64,000 bases of DNA, from positions 310,001 to 374,000 of the forward strand of contig NZ_AQQV01000002.1 in NCBI RefSeq assembly GCF_002088235.1, in the 5' to 3' direction. This DNA comes from Oceanococcus atlanticus. Its GTDB lineage: Bacteria > Pseudomonadota > Gammaproteobacteria > Nevskiales > Oceanococcaceae. Each line of letters opens with the position of its first letter. The stretch's first letter is position 1. The notes under the pieces are model-generated. The model was not told the origin of the DNA. It ran no database searches and was given only the letters and a program-made list of their open reading frames with translations. Shown here in pieces: positions 32,945 to 41,724 of the stretch. Position numbers and translations under genes: made by a program.

Positions 32945-33601
32945 ATGAGCACCGCCATCCCCCAGAAGACAGCGCCCCCCACGCCCCGGCGCCTGCCACG
33001 CGCGCAGCGCCAGGCTCAGCTGATCGCACATGCCGAGCAGCTTTTTGCAACCAAGGGATATCAGGGCACCTCGATTGAAGACATCGCGCGGGCTGCTGGC
33101 GTGACCCGCCCTATGGTCTACAACTGTTTTGGCGACAAGGACGGGATCTATCTTGCGTGCCTCAAAAACGCACGCACTCAGTTGGAGCAGCACATGCTCA
33201 GCGCCGTAGCGCAGGCAAGCACGGCTCAATCACGCCTGCGTGCAGGCTTCGATGCTTACTTTGCATTCGTTGAGGATCAGGGCGCCGCATGGGATGTGCT
33301 GTTCGGCGGCGGCGCTGCCATTGCCGGCCCTGCCGAGGCGCAGGCCCGCGACCTGCGCTTTAACACCGTGAACAAGATTGCCGTGCTGTTACAGCAAGAT
33401 CTTGGGGCCCACTATCCCGCCAGTGCACTGCAGGCTTTCGGCCACGTGGTTTCCGGCGCCGCCGAGCAGCTGGCCAAATGGTGGCGTCAGCATCCGCAGG
33501 CGCCGCGTAGCGAGGTGGTCGACACCCTGATGGCCGTCTGCTGGACAGGCTTGGAGCGCCTGGCCGCGAACCACCCAGAGCACCGCCCCAGCAAGCCGTG
33601 A
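32945..33601 (+). CDS. TetR-family transcriptional regulator
   Basis: A 218-residue regulator. HTH residues 25-70: EQLFATKGYQGTSIEDIARA then AGVTRPMVYNCFGDKDGIY, the standard TetR N-terminal domain. The C-terminal ligand domain is diverged and carries LFGGGAAIAG. Chosen ATG leaves the palindrome upstream; the frame remains open for 450 further bases but that region overlaps the esterase gene. Ligand unknown, probably an acyl or aromatic compound related to the esterase products. Confidence 0.92.
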   Translation: MSTAIPQKTAPPTPRRLPRAQRQAQLIAHAEQLFATKGYQGTSIEDIARAAGVTRPMVYNCFGDKDGIYLACLKNARTQLEQHMLSAVAQASTAQSRLRAGFDAYFAFVEDQGAAWDVLFGGGAAIAGPAEAQARDLRFNTVNKIAVLLQQDLGAHYPASALQAFGHVVSGAAEQLAKWWRQHPQAPRSEVVDTLMAVCWTGLERLAANHPEHRPSKP

Positions 33602-33602
33602 C

Positions 33603-35744
33603 TCAGCCCGCCCGGCGGACTACCAGGCGGTGCGCCAGCATGATCGCCTGACCACTCACCGGCTCCAGGTGCGCGCGGCTATCCGGCAGCGCCTGATTGA
33701 TATTCATGCCCGGCAAGGCACGCGCCTTGGACAGCCCGGAGTGTTGATGCCCCCAGCCATGTGGCACGCACACCACTCCCGGCATCAAATCCTCGGTCAG
33801 CTTTGCCGGCAATTCAACGGCAGCGGTGCCGCCCACCACAACGGCGTCGCCGTCAGCCACCCCCAGCATTTGTGCGTCGGCCGGATTCAACAGAGCCTGG
33901 ATTCCGCTGTCGTGTTTGATGCGCCGGACGTTATGCATCCACGAATTGTGCGAGCGGCGTTCGCGCCGCCCTATCACACGCAGACCTTCGCCAGACGCTT
34001 CATAGATTTTGCAGGCTGCGTCCAAGCGCGGCAGATCGGCCATCAGCGAGTCTGGCGCCAACTGCAACTTGCCATCGCGGGTCGGCACACGCCGCCCCAG
34101 AAAGGATGCACCCGCTGCAGGCGGCAGACGCACACCCTGCGGATGGCGTTTCAAAGTCGCCAGGCTGGTTTGACCGCCAAGCTTGAGCAACAAGGCCAGC
34201 AAATGGTCGGGTTGGTAAGCGGGCAGGCCCGGAACACGGTTGTAGAGCTGCAACACACGCCCCAGCCCATTCATCAGTGTGGCGCCCCAAAAAGACGCCC
34301 CACTGGCCAAGGCCAGCTCAGTGAAGATCCACCATTCAGGCTTACGCTCAAACTTGGGCTTGACCACCGCAGCGGTGTATTGGGCATGCGGTTCCACCTG
34401 AAAATTCAGATGTGAAATCGGGAAATCCGAGCGCTCCAGCATGTCCGTGGCAGGCAGCAGGTAATCTGCGTACTCAGCTGTTTCGCTGCGATAGATATCA
34501 ATGCAGACGAGCAGATCCAGCTTCTCAAACGCCCGGTCCAGGCGATTGCCCGGGATGGAATGGCGGGGATTGCCCGCACTCACAAACAAGGCGCGAATAC
34601 GCTCGGGGTGGTCAATCAGAATCTCGTCGGCCAGAGTTGCCGCCGGAAAGGCCCCGGCCTCCTTGCCCCATCCATCCTTCAGGGTTTTCTCGCCATGATC
34701 CAGCTGATCTTCGATACGTTTGACCAGCGCAGTCATGTCAAACGGGCCCTGCGGAAAAACCAGCCCGCCCTGGGCATCCAGGTTGCCGGTCAGCAGGCTC
34801 ATCCCCTGAACCAGCCAGTAGGACAGCGAACCGAATGGCCCCATATTGACGCCAGTGGACATGTACAGCACGGCCCCTTCCGCGGCGGCATAGGCTTGTG
34901 CCAGCTCACGCGTGCAGGCCGCCGAAATGCCCGTCAAAGCGGCCACTCGCTCGGGTGACCATGCATCCGCAATGTGGGCAAATTGCTCAACCCCGTGGGC
35001 GTGCTGGCGGGCCGCACTCAGATCCAGGCGCAGCTCGTGGATCAGCACATGCAGCATGCCCAGCAACAACCACACATCGGTGCCGGGCGTGATGAAATGA
35101 TGCTCCTTCACCTTTTTGGCGGTTTCCGTGCGCCGTGGATCAACAATCACCACGCGCCCTCCCCGCTCCTCAATGGCCTTGAGCTTGCTCATCACGTTGG
35201 TCACGCAAACCACGCTCATCTGGCTGACCTGCGGGTTGCCGCCCAGACACATGAAAAACTGGCAATGCGCCAGATCCGGAACAGGGTGCACGTCGAGCAT
35301 GCCGTACACCGCCTTGGACACATGGAACTTGTTGTTCAGATCAATCGAGTGTGAGGCGAAGGCATTGGGCGAGCCCAGGGCCTGCATGAAACCGGCCGAA
35401 TACAGAAAATTCTGCATGCTGAAATTGGTCGGGTTGCCAAAGTAATGGGCAATACTGCGATTGCCATGCTGCTTGCGTAAGCCCCTGACCTGCGCACCGA
35501 TCTCCTTGATGGCCTGCGGCCAGCTGATGCGCTGCCAATGACCGTCTACTTTCTTTTGCGGGTAGTTGATGCGGTCCGGATCATGGTGCAGGTCGCCGAT
35601 CGCAGAGCCCTTGATACAGGCGTAGCCCTGAGAAACCGGGTGGGTCTTGTCCGGTCGCACATTGATGACCTGCTCACCATCAAGCTCAACCTCCAGACCG
35701 CAATGCGCCTCGCAGATCCGGCAGTAGGTTTTTTGCTGGCGCAT
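33603..35744 (-). CDS. Molybdopterin-dependent oxidoreductase
   Basis: A 713-residue Mo/W-bis-MGD enzyme of the DMSO reductase superfamily. [4Fe-4S] ligands are Cys8, Cys11, Cys15 and Cys43 (CRICEAHC then GYACIKG). The cofactor-binding middle includes GGRVVIVDPRRTETAKK and LFVSAGNPRHSIPG; the C-terminal MGD domain has NSWMHNVRRIKHD and VPHGWGHQHSGL. At the usual metal-ligand site is AFASHSID with no Cys, so Ser or no protein ligand is likely. No partner Fe-S or cytochrome subunit adjoins it. Stop is one base from the convergent TetR stop. Substrate not inferable. Confidence 0.9.
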   Translation of the reverse strand: MRQQKTYCRICEAHCGLEVELDGEQVINVRPDKTHPVSQGYACIKGSAIGDLHHDPDRINYPQKKVDGHWQRISWPQAIKEIGAQVRGLRKQHGNRSIAHYFGNPTNFSMQNFLYSAGFMQALGSPNAFASHSIDLNNKFHVSKAVYGMLDVHPVPDLAHCQFFMCLGGNPQVSQMSVVCVTNVMSKLKAIEERGGRVVIVDPRRTETAKKVKEHHFITPGTDVWLLLGMLHVLIHELRLDLSAARQHAHGVEQFAHIADAWSPERVAALTGISAACTRELAQAYAAAEGAVLYMSTGVNMGPFGSLSYWLVQGMSLLTGNLDAQGGLVFPQGPFDMTALVKRIEDQLDHGEKTLKDGWGKEAGAFPAATLADEILIDHPERIRALFVSAGNPRHSIPGNRLDRAFEKLDLLVCIDIYRSETAEYADYLLPATDMLERSDFPISHLNFQVEPHAQYTAAVVKPKFERKPEWWIFTELALASGASFWGATLMNGLGRVLQLYNRVPGLPAYQPDHLLALLLKLGGQTSLATLKRHPQGVRLPPAAGASFLGRRVPTRDGKLQLAPDSLMADLPRLDAACKIYEASGEGLRVIGRRERRSHNSWMHNVRRIKHDSGIQALLNPADAQMLGVADGDAVVVGGTAAVELPAKLTEDLMPGVVCVPHGWGHQHSGLSKARALPGMNINQALPDSRAHLEPVSGQAIMLAHRLVVRRAG

Positions 35745-35826
35745 GGTGTCGTTCTCGTCACGGGCAGGACTTGCATTCTAGCCGCCACCGGCGCATGTGA
35801 ATGCAGGCTGGGTGCTCCCACCGACT

Positions 35827-36648
35827 TCAGGCTGGCGCAACACGCTGCTGCGCCACCCACTCGATGGCCTCCAGCACGGCCAAGCGGCGCGTGCGGTCCA
35901 GCGCATCATCATGCGGATCCGCATAGTCGCCGGCATCATTGTCAAAATAGGCAGCGGACCTGATGGGCTCTGCAGATAAGGCCAGACGCGCCAGGATGCG
36001 TACCCCGATGGCCAGATCGTGCCCGGCCGCGCCAAACCCCTCACGCACCATCTTGCTGGCCAATAGCGAACCCGGGTTAACCGCAACCATGCTTTGACCA
36101 TCACGCAGGCCCACCCGCTCGGGCTCCATCGACCACATGGTCAGAGCCAGCTTGCTTTGTGCGTAGGCCGAAAAATCATCAGCGATGGCTTGTTCGCCAC
36201 GCAGCGCGGCCAGATTGACCGGTGCCTGCGCGGCCGAAGACAGATTGATCACCCGCGCCTCATCCGCCAGGACCGGGCGCAGGGCACGCGTCAACACCCA
36301 AGGTGCAACGGCATTGACCATGAAACGCATATCCACGCCATTGTGGGCCATCGCGGAAGCCAGCTTAAAAACCCCGGCGTTATTGACCAGCACATCGATG
36401 GTCTGGCCATCACGCACGAAGCGCTCAGCACATGCACGCACCTGATCAAGCTCAGCCATGTCGGCTGCACAGGCTTGCACCTGTTGCCCACCAAACTGCT
36501 GCACAAGCTGATCATGAACCCGTGCAAGCTTGTCGCCCTGGCGACCGTGCAAGAACACACGGTGCCCCTGGCTGAGCAAGGCTTTTGCCGTTTCCAGGCC
36601 AATGCCATCGGTAGAACCTGTTATCACGATGTTCTTGCGCATGTTCAA
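35827..36648 (-). CDS. Short-chain dehydrogenase/reductase
   Basis: A 273-residue SDR. NAD(P) motif ITGSTDGIGLETAKALL (TGxxxGIG), NNAG at about residue 89, catalytic Ser in INLSSAAQ and Tyr-Lys in SAYAQSKLAL. The form resembles WW-domain oxidoreductase or retinol dehydrogenase-like SDRs acting on large hydrophobic alcohols. Starts two bases after the stop of the DUF4437 gene, so it is the third gene in the quinone oxidoreductase operon. Confidence 0.9.
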   Translation of the reverse strand: MNMRKNIVITGSTDGIGLETAKALLSQGHRVFLHGRQGDKLARVHDQLVQQFGGQQVQACAADMAELDQVRACAERFVRDGQTIDVLVNNAGVFKLASAMAHNGVDMRFMVNAVAPWVLTRALRPVLADEARVINLSSAAQAPVNLAALRGEQAIADDFSAYAQSKLALTMWSMEPERVGLRDGQSMVAVNPGSLLASKMVREGFGAAGHDLAIGVRILARLALSAEPIRSAAYFDNDAGDYADPHDDALDRTRRLAVLEAIEWVAQQRVAPA

Positions 36649-36650
36649 TC

Positions 36651-37505
36651 CTATTCGGGGATTTGGCCGTGTTTGACCTGGTACTCACCATTGCTGCGAA
36701 TGTAGAGCACGCTTGGCTGGTCGCTGGCGGCCGTGATGACATGCCGCGCAACGTCGTCACTGCCGAAATAACTTCCCGGCAACAGACGCGGCACGGATGC
36801 AGCGTGATGCTGAACAGCCCCCTTAATGACTACGGCGTGAAACACCGCGCCACGCGCCTCGATGTGGCCCTGAAAACCGGCTGGCAGGCGCACAAACGAG
36901 CCATTGACCTGGCCGTCTTCAAAGCGCCCCCATAGATACGCCCGCGCCACACCGGCCTCCTCCGCCACCGGCAACCAGACCACATTGGCGGCATCCACAT
37001 TGATCGCGCGTTCGCCATTGTCATAAGCCTGTGTCGGTGGTTGCACGCGATACGGACCATGATCGATCTCAACCAGGGCCAGGTTGTGAGCAGCGCTGGC
37101 TGCAGTGATATGCACTTCCCCGCGCGGCTGCGTCCAGAATGATCCCGCCCCCATCCAGTGCGGTTGCGCAGCCGGATCATCGTTGTGGATATACCCGTCG
37201 ATGACCACCGCACGATAGGTCACATTGTGGATATGGGGTGGCGATGAAAAACCCTGAGCGAAACGCGCCAGAAAGCCGGTCGCCTGCGTGCCAAGCCGAT
37301 CGCCCCACAAGGTGGCCGCGCGCGGACTGGCAGCCCCGCGGGCCGGGTTCAGAGCCTGCCAATGCACCTCCTGGACCGGCACCACGCGGACTTGGCCCTG
37401 CGCGCCGCGCGCCGCCCATTCCGGCGCACCCGCCTGGCCATTCAAAGCACTGCAAGCGGTCGTCAGACCGGCCATCAGCGCTGCAAGAACCAGGGTTCTG
37501 TTCAT
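36651..37505 (-). CDS. DUF4437 cupin-like lipoprotein
   Basis: A 284-residue exported protein. Lipoprotein signal ends GLTTAC at the N terminus, with mature start Cys-Ser. Two cupin-like repeats follow ([20 protein letters not shown] and [20 protein letters not shown]), each with His-rich metal-type sites, matching DUF4437. Function is unknown; possible carbohydrate or aldehyde-related roles are guesses. A longer frame upstream is open, but the ATG at 37505 gives the signal peptide. Operon with a quinone oxidoreductase and SDR. Confidence 0.8.
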   Translation of the reverse strand: MNRTLVLAALMAGLTTACSALNGQAGAPEWAARGAQGQVRVVPVQEVHWQALNPARGAASPRAATLWGDRLGTQATGFLARFAQGFSSPPHIHNVTYRAVVIDGYIHNDDPAAQPHWMGAGSFWTQPRGEVHITAASAAHNLALVEIDHGPYRVQPPTQAYDNGERAINVDAANVVWLPVAEEAGVARAYLWGRFEDGQVNGSFVRLPAGFQGHIEARGAVFHAVVIKGAVQHHAASVPRLLPGSYFGSDDVARHVITAASDQPSVLYIRSNGEYQVKHGQIPE

Positions 37506-37547
37506 ACGTCTTTCAGACCTGCTTGCTTTGGACGTCACGATCCGCAC

Positions 37548-38537
37548 TTAAAAGCCCTGCAGCACGATCTTGCCCATGGCCTGACCACTGACCAAATGCC
37601 GATGCGCCTGATCAACCTCGGTGACATGAAAATCGGAGCGGTCGATCAACGGCGAATAGCCACCCCCATCGGCAATGCGCGCGATGTCGGTGAGTATGTT
37701 CTGGTGAGCCTGGCGCTGATGGTTATGCAGCATAGGGATGAGCATGAACACCACATGAATACTCAGCCCTTTGAGATGCGCCAGCGTCAGGTCAAGATCG
37801 AGCATGGATGTGGTCGTCACCACCTGAGCGTTGAGCGCAGCCGCACCAAACGAGTTCAGCATATTGCTGTCACCCACTGTGTCGTAAACCACATCGAAGC
37901 CGGCTCCACCGGTGTGCTCGTCCACGTAGTCGGCCACTGCAGTGCTGCGGTAGTTGATCGGCGTGGCGCCCATGGCCTTGATCTCAGCCAATGCGGCGTC
38001 GTTGCCACCAGTGGCGTAAACCTCGGCACCACGCTGCACCGCCAACTGTACGGCCACGTGCCCGACACCGCCGCTACCGCCGTGCACCAACACGCGCTGG
38101 CCGGCCTGAACGCCGGCGCGCAGCAGCCCCTCATAAGCGGTGATACCCACCAACGGAATCGCCGCAGCCTCACGCATCGACAGGCTGACCGGTTTGTGTG
38201 CGAGCAAGCGCGCATCAGCTGCGATGTACTCCGCCAAGCTGCCCGGCAGATCGGCCAAACCTCCGGCGCAGCCGTAGACCTCGTCGCCCGGTTTGAAGCC
38301 CTCGACACCCGCACCAATCGCGACCACGATGCCGGCGAAATCCATACCTAGGATAGCCGGTAGATCGGGCGACATCGGCAACGCCTTGCCTGCCGCGCAG
38401 ATTTTGGTATCGACCGTATTCACGCTGGTCGCGGCAATACGAACCAGCACCTGCCCCTGCTCGGGCACCGGCTGAGGGACGTCGCGCTGCTCAAACTGTG
38501 GGTGCGGCGCGTACTGCGTGAGCATCATGGCTTTCAT
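37548..38537 (-). CDS. Quinone oxidoreductase-like MDR-family protein
   Basis: A 329-residue zinc-less medium-chain reductase of the QOR/zeta-crystallin type. ILGMDFAGIVVAIGAGV and the Rossmann motif VHGGSGGVGHVAVQLA are intact; Cys residues for structural zinc are absent. It would reduce enones or quinones with NADPH. The ATG at 38537 is chosen over a longer frame because it begins MKAMMLTQYAPH as usual in the family. Divergent from a LysR regulator. Confidence 0.92.
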   Translation of the reverse strand: MKAMMLTQYAPHPQFEQRDVPQPVPEQGQVLVRIAATSVNTVDTKICAAGKALPMSPDLPAILGMDFAGIVVAIGAGVEGFKPGDEVYGCAGGLADLPGSLAEYIAADARLLAHKPVSLSMREAAAIPLVGITAYEGLLRAGVQAGQRVLVHGGSGGVGHVAVQLAVQRGAEVYATGGNDAALAEIKAMGATPINYRSTAVADYVDEHTGGAGFDVVYDTVGDSNMLNSFGAAALNAQVVTTTSMLDLDLTLAHLKGLSIHVVFMLIPMLHNHQRQAHQNILTDIARIADGGGYSPLIDRSDFHVTEVDQAHRHLVSGQAMGKIVLQGF

Positions 38538-38594
38538 GCGAATGTCCTGTACGTGTGACGATGGCGGCACTTTACGCAGCACAGACAATCAATA

Positions 38595-38629
38595 GAATCA
38601 GGCCAATAACGAAATCATTATTTGGATTC
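38595..38629. promoter_or_regulatory. Nested inverted repeats in the LysR/oxidoreductase divergent region
   Basis: GAATC (38595) and GATTC (38625) flank an inner AATAA-N8-TTATT pair (38605-38622). The inner pair resembles the interrupted dyad of LysR sites. It ends 15 bases before the LysR ATG, so autoregulation together with control of the oxidoreductase operon is plausible. Confidence 0.45.
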
Positions 38630-38637
38630 ATTTGATA

Positions 38638-39540
38638 ATGGACACACAAAGCCTGCGCCTGTTCGTGCGCATCGCCGCGCTGGGCTCGATCACCGCCGCC
38701 GCGCGTGACCTCTCACTCTCGCCCGCCAGCGCCAGCGCCCGTCTGAGCAAGCTGGAAGACAGACTGGGTACACGCCTGTTCCGACGCACCACGCGGGAAG
38801 TCGCGCTGACCACCGATGGCGCTGACTTTCTGCCTTACGCCCAGGATGCGCTTGAGGTTCTGCAGGCCGGTATGGCCAGCGTATCCGGACAGACCGAGCG
38901 GGCCCACGGCTTGCTGCGTATGACCATGCCGGGCTCATTCGGGCGCATGTACATCATCCCTGCACTGGACCAGTTCCAGGCACGCTACCCCGAGGTCCGT
39001 TTGGATCTGCGCCTGTCAGATGAAGTACTGGACGTGGTTAAAGGGGCCTTCGACCTGATCATCCGCAATGCACCGCTGGAAGACAGCGGCATGATCGCCC
39101 GCCAGCTGGCCAGCGACCGCCGGTTGCTGGTTGCCTCCCCGGCTTACCTGGAAAGGTTTGGCTCACCAACATCGCCCGCCGATCTGACCGCACATCGAAC
39201 CATCACGTTCCCAGGCGAGCCGGTCTGGCGCTTTGCCCATGGCGACAGCGTGCGCGTCGATGCCTACACCACGGTGAATGATGGCGAAGCCATGCGCCAG
39301 CTGCTCGAAGGGGGCGCCGGCATCGGCATCAAATCGCTCTGGAATGCCTGTGCCAGTCTCAACGCCGGGCGACTGGTCCCGGTGCTCGAGGACTATCCTT
39401 TGGTCACGCGCTCAGCCATCTGGGCGGTGCATCCCAGTGGGCGTGTAGTCGCACCCAAGGTGCGTGCGATGATCAATTTTCTCAGCGCACTGTTTTCGCC
39501 GCAGCCACCTTGGGAACAATCATTCATGCAGGGGCAGTAG
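38638..39540 (+). CDS. LysR-family transcriptional regulator
   Basis: A 300-residue LTTR. HTH at 1-60 with LGSITAAARDLSLSPASASARLSKLE split over it; substrate domain follows (LLRMTMPGSFGRMYIIPALD). It belongs to the group near SDR/quinone reductase operons that responds to quinones or aromatics. Its 3' end overlaps the convergent arsC stop by 17 bases. Confidence 0.93.
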   Translation: MDTQSLRLFVRIAALGSITAAARDLSLSPASASARLSKLEDRLGTRLFRRTTREVALTTDGADFLPYAQDALEVLQAGMASVSGQTERAHGLLRMTMPGSFGRMYIIPALDQFQARYPEVRLDLRLSDEVLDVVKGAFDLIIRNAPLEDSGMIARQLASDRRLLVASPAYLERFGSPTSPADLTAHRTITFPGEPVWRFAHGDSVRVDAYTTVNDGEAMRQLLEGGAGIGIKSLWNACASLNAGRLVPVLEDYPLVTRSAIWAVHPSGRVVAPKVRAMINFLSALFSPQPPWEQSFMQGQ

Positions 39541-39994
39541 TCAGCTTCTGCAGCGCTGCAGACCAGTTCTCACGCTCAAGCACAGCAATTTTCTCGAGGC
39601 CCTCAACCCTTTGCCGAATCAATGCGATGGTGTGGCGAAACGCGGCTGCTGCTTGTGCCTCATCACCAGACAGTTTGGAAGGATCTTGCAACCCCCAATG
39701 CAGCTTGATCGCCTTGCCAAACCAAACCGGGCATGACTCACCTGCGGCTGAGTCACACAAGGTGATAACAACATCCGGCTCAAAATCTTCAAAGTCGTCC
39801 CACGATTGGCTTTTCAAGCCTGCGGTTGCAATCCCGGCCTCCGCCAAATATTGCAGCGACAGCGGATGGACAACCCCAGCCGGCTGACTGCCTGCGCTGC
39901 GCGCGGTCAAATGCGGCTGCGCAAAGTGGTTGGTAATCGCTTCAGACAAGATGCTGCGGCAACGGTTATGTGTGCAGATGTAAAGTATTTTCAC
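39524..39994 (-). CDS. arsC: Arsenate reductase, LMW-phosphatase/thioredoxin type
   Basis: A 156-residue reductase converting arsenate to arsenite in the cytoplasm. Nucleophile loop is ICTHNRCRSILSE (CX5R); redox Cys pair is in TLCDSAAGESCPVW, as in the thioredoxin-coupled family. The start chosen is a GTG at 39994 overlapping the acr3 stop as GTGA; a longer frame from 40021 is less likely. Third gene of arsR-acr3-arsC. Confidence 0.93.
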   Translation of the reverse strand: MKILYICTHNRCRSILSEAITNHFAQPHLTARSAGSQPAGVVHPLSLQYLAEAGIATAGLKSQSWDDFEDFEPDVVITLCDSAAGESCPVWFGKAIKLHWGLQDPSKLSGDEAQAAAAFRHTIALIRQRVEGLEKIAVLERENWSAALQKLTTAPA

Positions 39995-41025
39995 GACTTG
40001 TTCAGTCCTCGTTCGTACCACGGTTTGGTGGCGTTGACGATGCGCACTACAGAGAGCATTACCGGCACCTCAATCAGCACCCCGACCACGGTTGCCAAGG
40101 CCGCACCGGACTCGAAACCGAACAACGCGATGGCCGCAGCCACAGCCAGCTCGAAGAAATTACTCGCCCCGATCAGCGCAGATGGCGCGGCAACACAATG
40201 CGCCTCCCCGGTCCAGCGGTTGAGCAGATAGGCCAACCCCGAGTTGAAATACACCTGGATCAGGATGGGCACGGCCAGCAAGGCGATGATCATGGGCTGC
40301 GCCACGATCTGCTCACCCTGAAAACCGAACAACAGAACCAGGGTGATCAGCAAAGCCATAATCGAGAGTGGCTGGAGCACATCCAGCACGCGCTGCAAAC
40401 CTGCTTCGCCACCGCTTGCAAGCAAACGCTTGCGCAGCAGTTGGGCCAGAATCACCGGCACCACAATGTACAGGCCCACTGAAAGCAGCAAGGTGTCCCA
40501 GGGCACGGTGATGGACGCCAACCCCAGCAACAAACCAACGATGGGGGCGAACGCGAAAACCATGATCACATCGTTAAGCGCGACCTGACTCAAGGTGAAA
40601 TGAGGTTCACCATCTGACAGGTTGCTCCACACAAACACCATCGCCGTACATGGCGCAGCCGCCAGCAAAATCAAACCCGCGATGTAAGAATCAATTTGCT
40701 CGGCTGGCAAGTAGTCGCGAAACAGCGTAGCGATGAAGATCCACCCCAGCAGGGCCATTGAGAACGGCTTGACCGCCCAATTGATGAACAGCGTCACACC
40801 CATACCACGCCAGTGTTTCTTGACCTGGTTAAGCGCGGCGAAATCAATTTTGACCAGCATCGGGATGATCATCAGCCAGATCAGACCTGCTACCGGCAAA
40901 TTGACTTTGGCGACCTCAAGAGTGCCTAGAGTCTGGAATACAGCGGGGAAAAAATGCCCCAGAGCAATGCCAACCACAATGCAGGCCGCAACCCACAGAC
41001 TCAGATAACGTTCAAATATAGACAT
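39991..41025 (-). CDS. acr3: ACR3-family arsenite efflux permease
   Basis: A 344-residue inner-membrane carrier with ten helices. The conserved functional Cys is in LAAAPCTAMVFVWSNLSDG. It extrudes arsenite using the proton motive force. Starts three bases after arsR and is coupled to arsC. Confidence 0.95.
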   Translation of the reverse strand: MSIFERYLSLWVAACIVVGIALGHFFPAVFQTLGTLEVAKVNLPVAGLIWLMIIPMLVKIDFAALNQVKKHWRGMGVTLFINWAVKPFSMALLGWIFIATLFRDYLPAEQIDSYIAGLILLAAAPCTAMVFVWSNLSDGEPHFTLSQVALNDVIMVFAFAPIVGLLLGLASITVPWDTLLLSVGLYIVVPVILAQLLRKRLLASGGEAGLQRVLDVLQPLSIMALLITLVLLFGFQGEQIVAQPMIIALLAVPILIQVYFNSGLAYLLNRWTGEAHCVAAPSALIGASNFFELAVAAAIALFGFESGAALATVVGVLIEVPVMLSVVRIVNATKPWYERGLNKS

Positions 41026-41028
41026 GGT

Positions 41029-41343
41029 TCAGCTCGACGCAACCTCACATACACTGCCGTCGCCGCCGCAACAGTTCTCGGTCAGAAAACTCAGCAGTTC
41101 ATTCATCGCCGTGAAATCCACGGAATAGAAAATGAACCGACTTTCCTGACGCGCCTGAATCAGCCCGGCGTTCTTCAGCTCCTTAAGATGGAAAGACAAG
41201 GTCGCTTGCGCCGTGCCCAATGTTTCGGCCAGCAGCCCGGGATTGAGCCCATCCGGCCCCGCCTGCACCAGGGCTCGAAAGACAGCCAGACGGGTTTCCT
41301 GAGCAAGTGCGGCCAGACGCAACGTAGCAGTTGAATTATCCAT
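41029..41343 (-). CDS. arsR: ArsR-family arsenic-responsive repressor
   Basis: A 104-residue winged-helix repressor. DNA-binding helix is TLGTAQATLSFHLKELKNAG. It lacks the ELCVCDL metal site of classic ArsR; instead three Cys lie in the C terminus (ENCCGGDGSVCE), as in alternative As(III) sites. It would dissociate from the operator when arsenite binds. No ribosome-binding site precedes the ATG. Confidence 0.93.
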   Translation of the reverse strand: MDNSTATLRLAALAQETRLAVFRALVQAGPDGLNPGLLAETLGTAQATLSFHLKELKNAGLIQARQESRFIFYSVDFTAMNELLSFLTENCCGGDGSVCEVASS

Positions 41344-41350
41344 GTTTCTA

Positions 41351-41378
41351 TTATTATCAAATTATTGAATTTTGCCAA
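41351..41378 (-). promoter_or_regulatory. arsR promoter with embedded operator
   Basis: On the minus strand a -35 TTGGCA and a -10 TAATAA are separated by 16 bases. TCAA-N4-TTGA inverted repeat (41357-41368) fills the spacer, a logical ArsR operator. The -10 ends seven bases before the arsR ATG, so transcription would start at or next to the start codon, giving a leaderless or near-leaderless mRNA. Confidence 0.55.
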
Positions 41379-41467
41379 GGCTGGATGAACGCACCGTAAA
41401 ACCACACCTGACCGCCGTCACCCCACAGGGCCGCTCGAATTGAGACAAAGGGCCAGCCCAAAAAACA

Positions 41468-41505
41468 AAACGCCCTCGCAATCGGAACCGATCGGGAGGG
41501 CGTTT
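41468..41505 (-). terminator. Rho-independent terminator of tRNA-Ser
   Basis: On the minus strand the stem AAACGCCCTC/GAGGGCGTTT closes a loop with an inner CGATCGG/CCGAT hairpin, followed by TTGTTTTT. It begins eight bases after the encoded CCA end of the tRNA. Confidence 0.85.
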
Positions 41506-41512
41506 GTTGTAT

Positions 41513-41603
<91 letters not shown>

Positions 41604-41636
41604 TGGATGTGGTCACCCGCATCAGCGGGGCGCGCA

Positions 41637-41665
41637 AGTTTACGGTATCGCGACCGGCTTTCCAA
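41637..41665 (-). promoter_or_regulatory. Promoter of tRNA-Ser
   Basis: On the minus strand -35 TTGGAA and -10 TAAACT are 17 bases apart, followed by a GC-rich discriminator (TGCGCGCC), as is usual for stable-RNA promoters under stringent control. The expected start lies about 25 bases before the tRNA. Confidence 0.6.
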
Positions 41666-41724
41666 TCCACTGTCATTTTTTGCCTATACAATCGAGGGCT
41701 TGTCCCGCCCCAGCCGCAGTTTGC

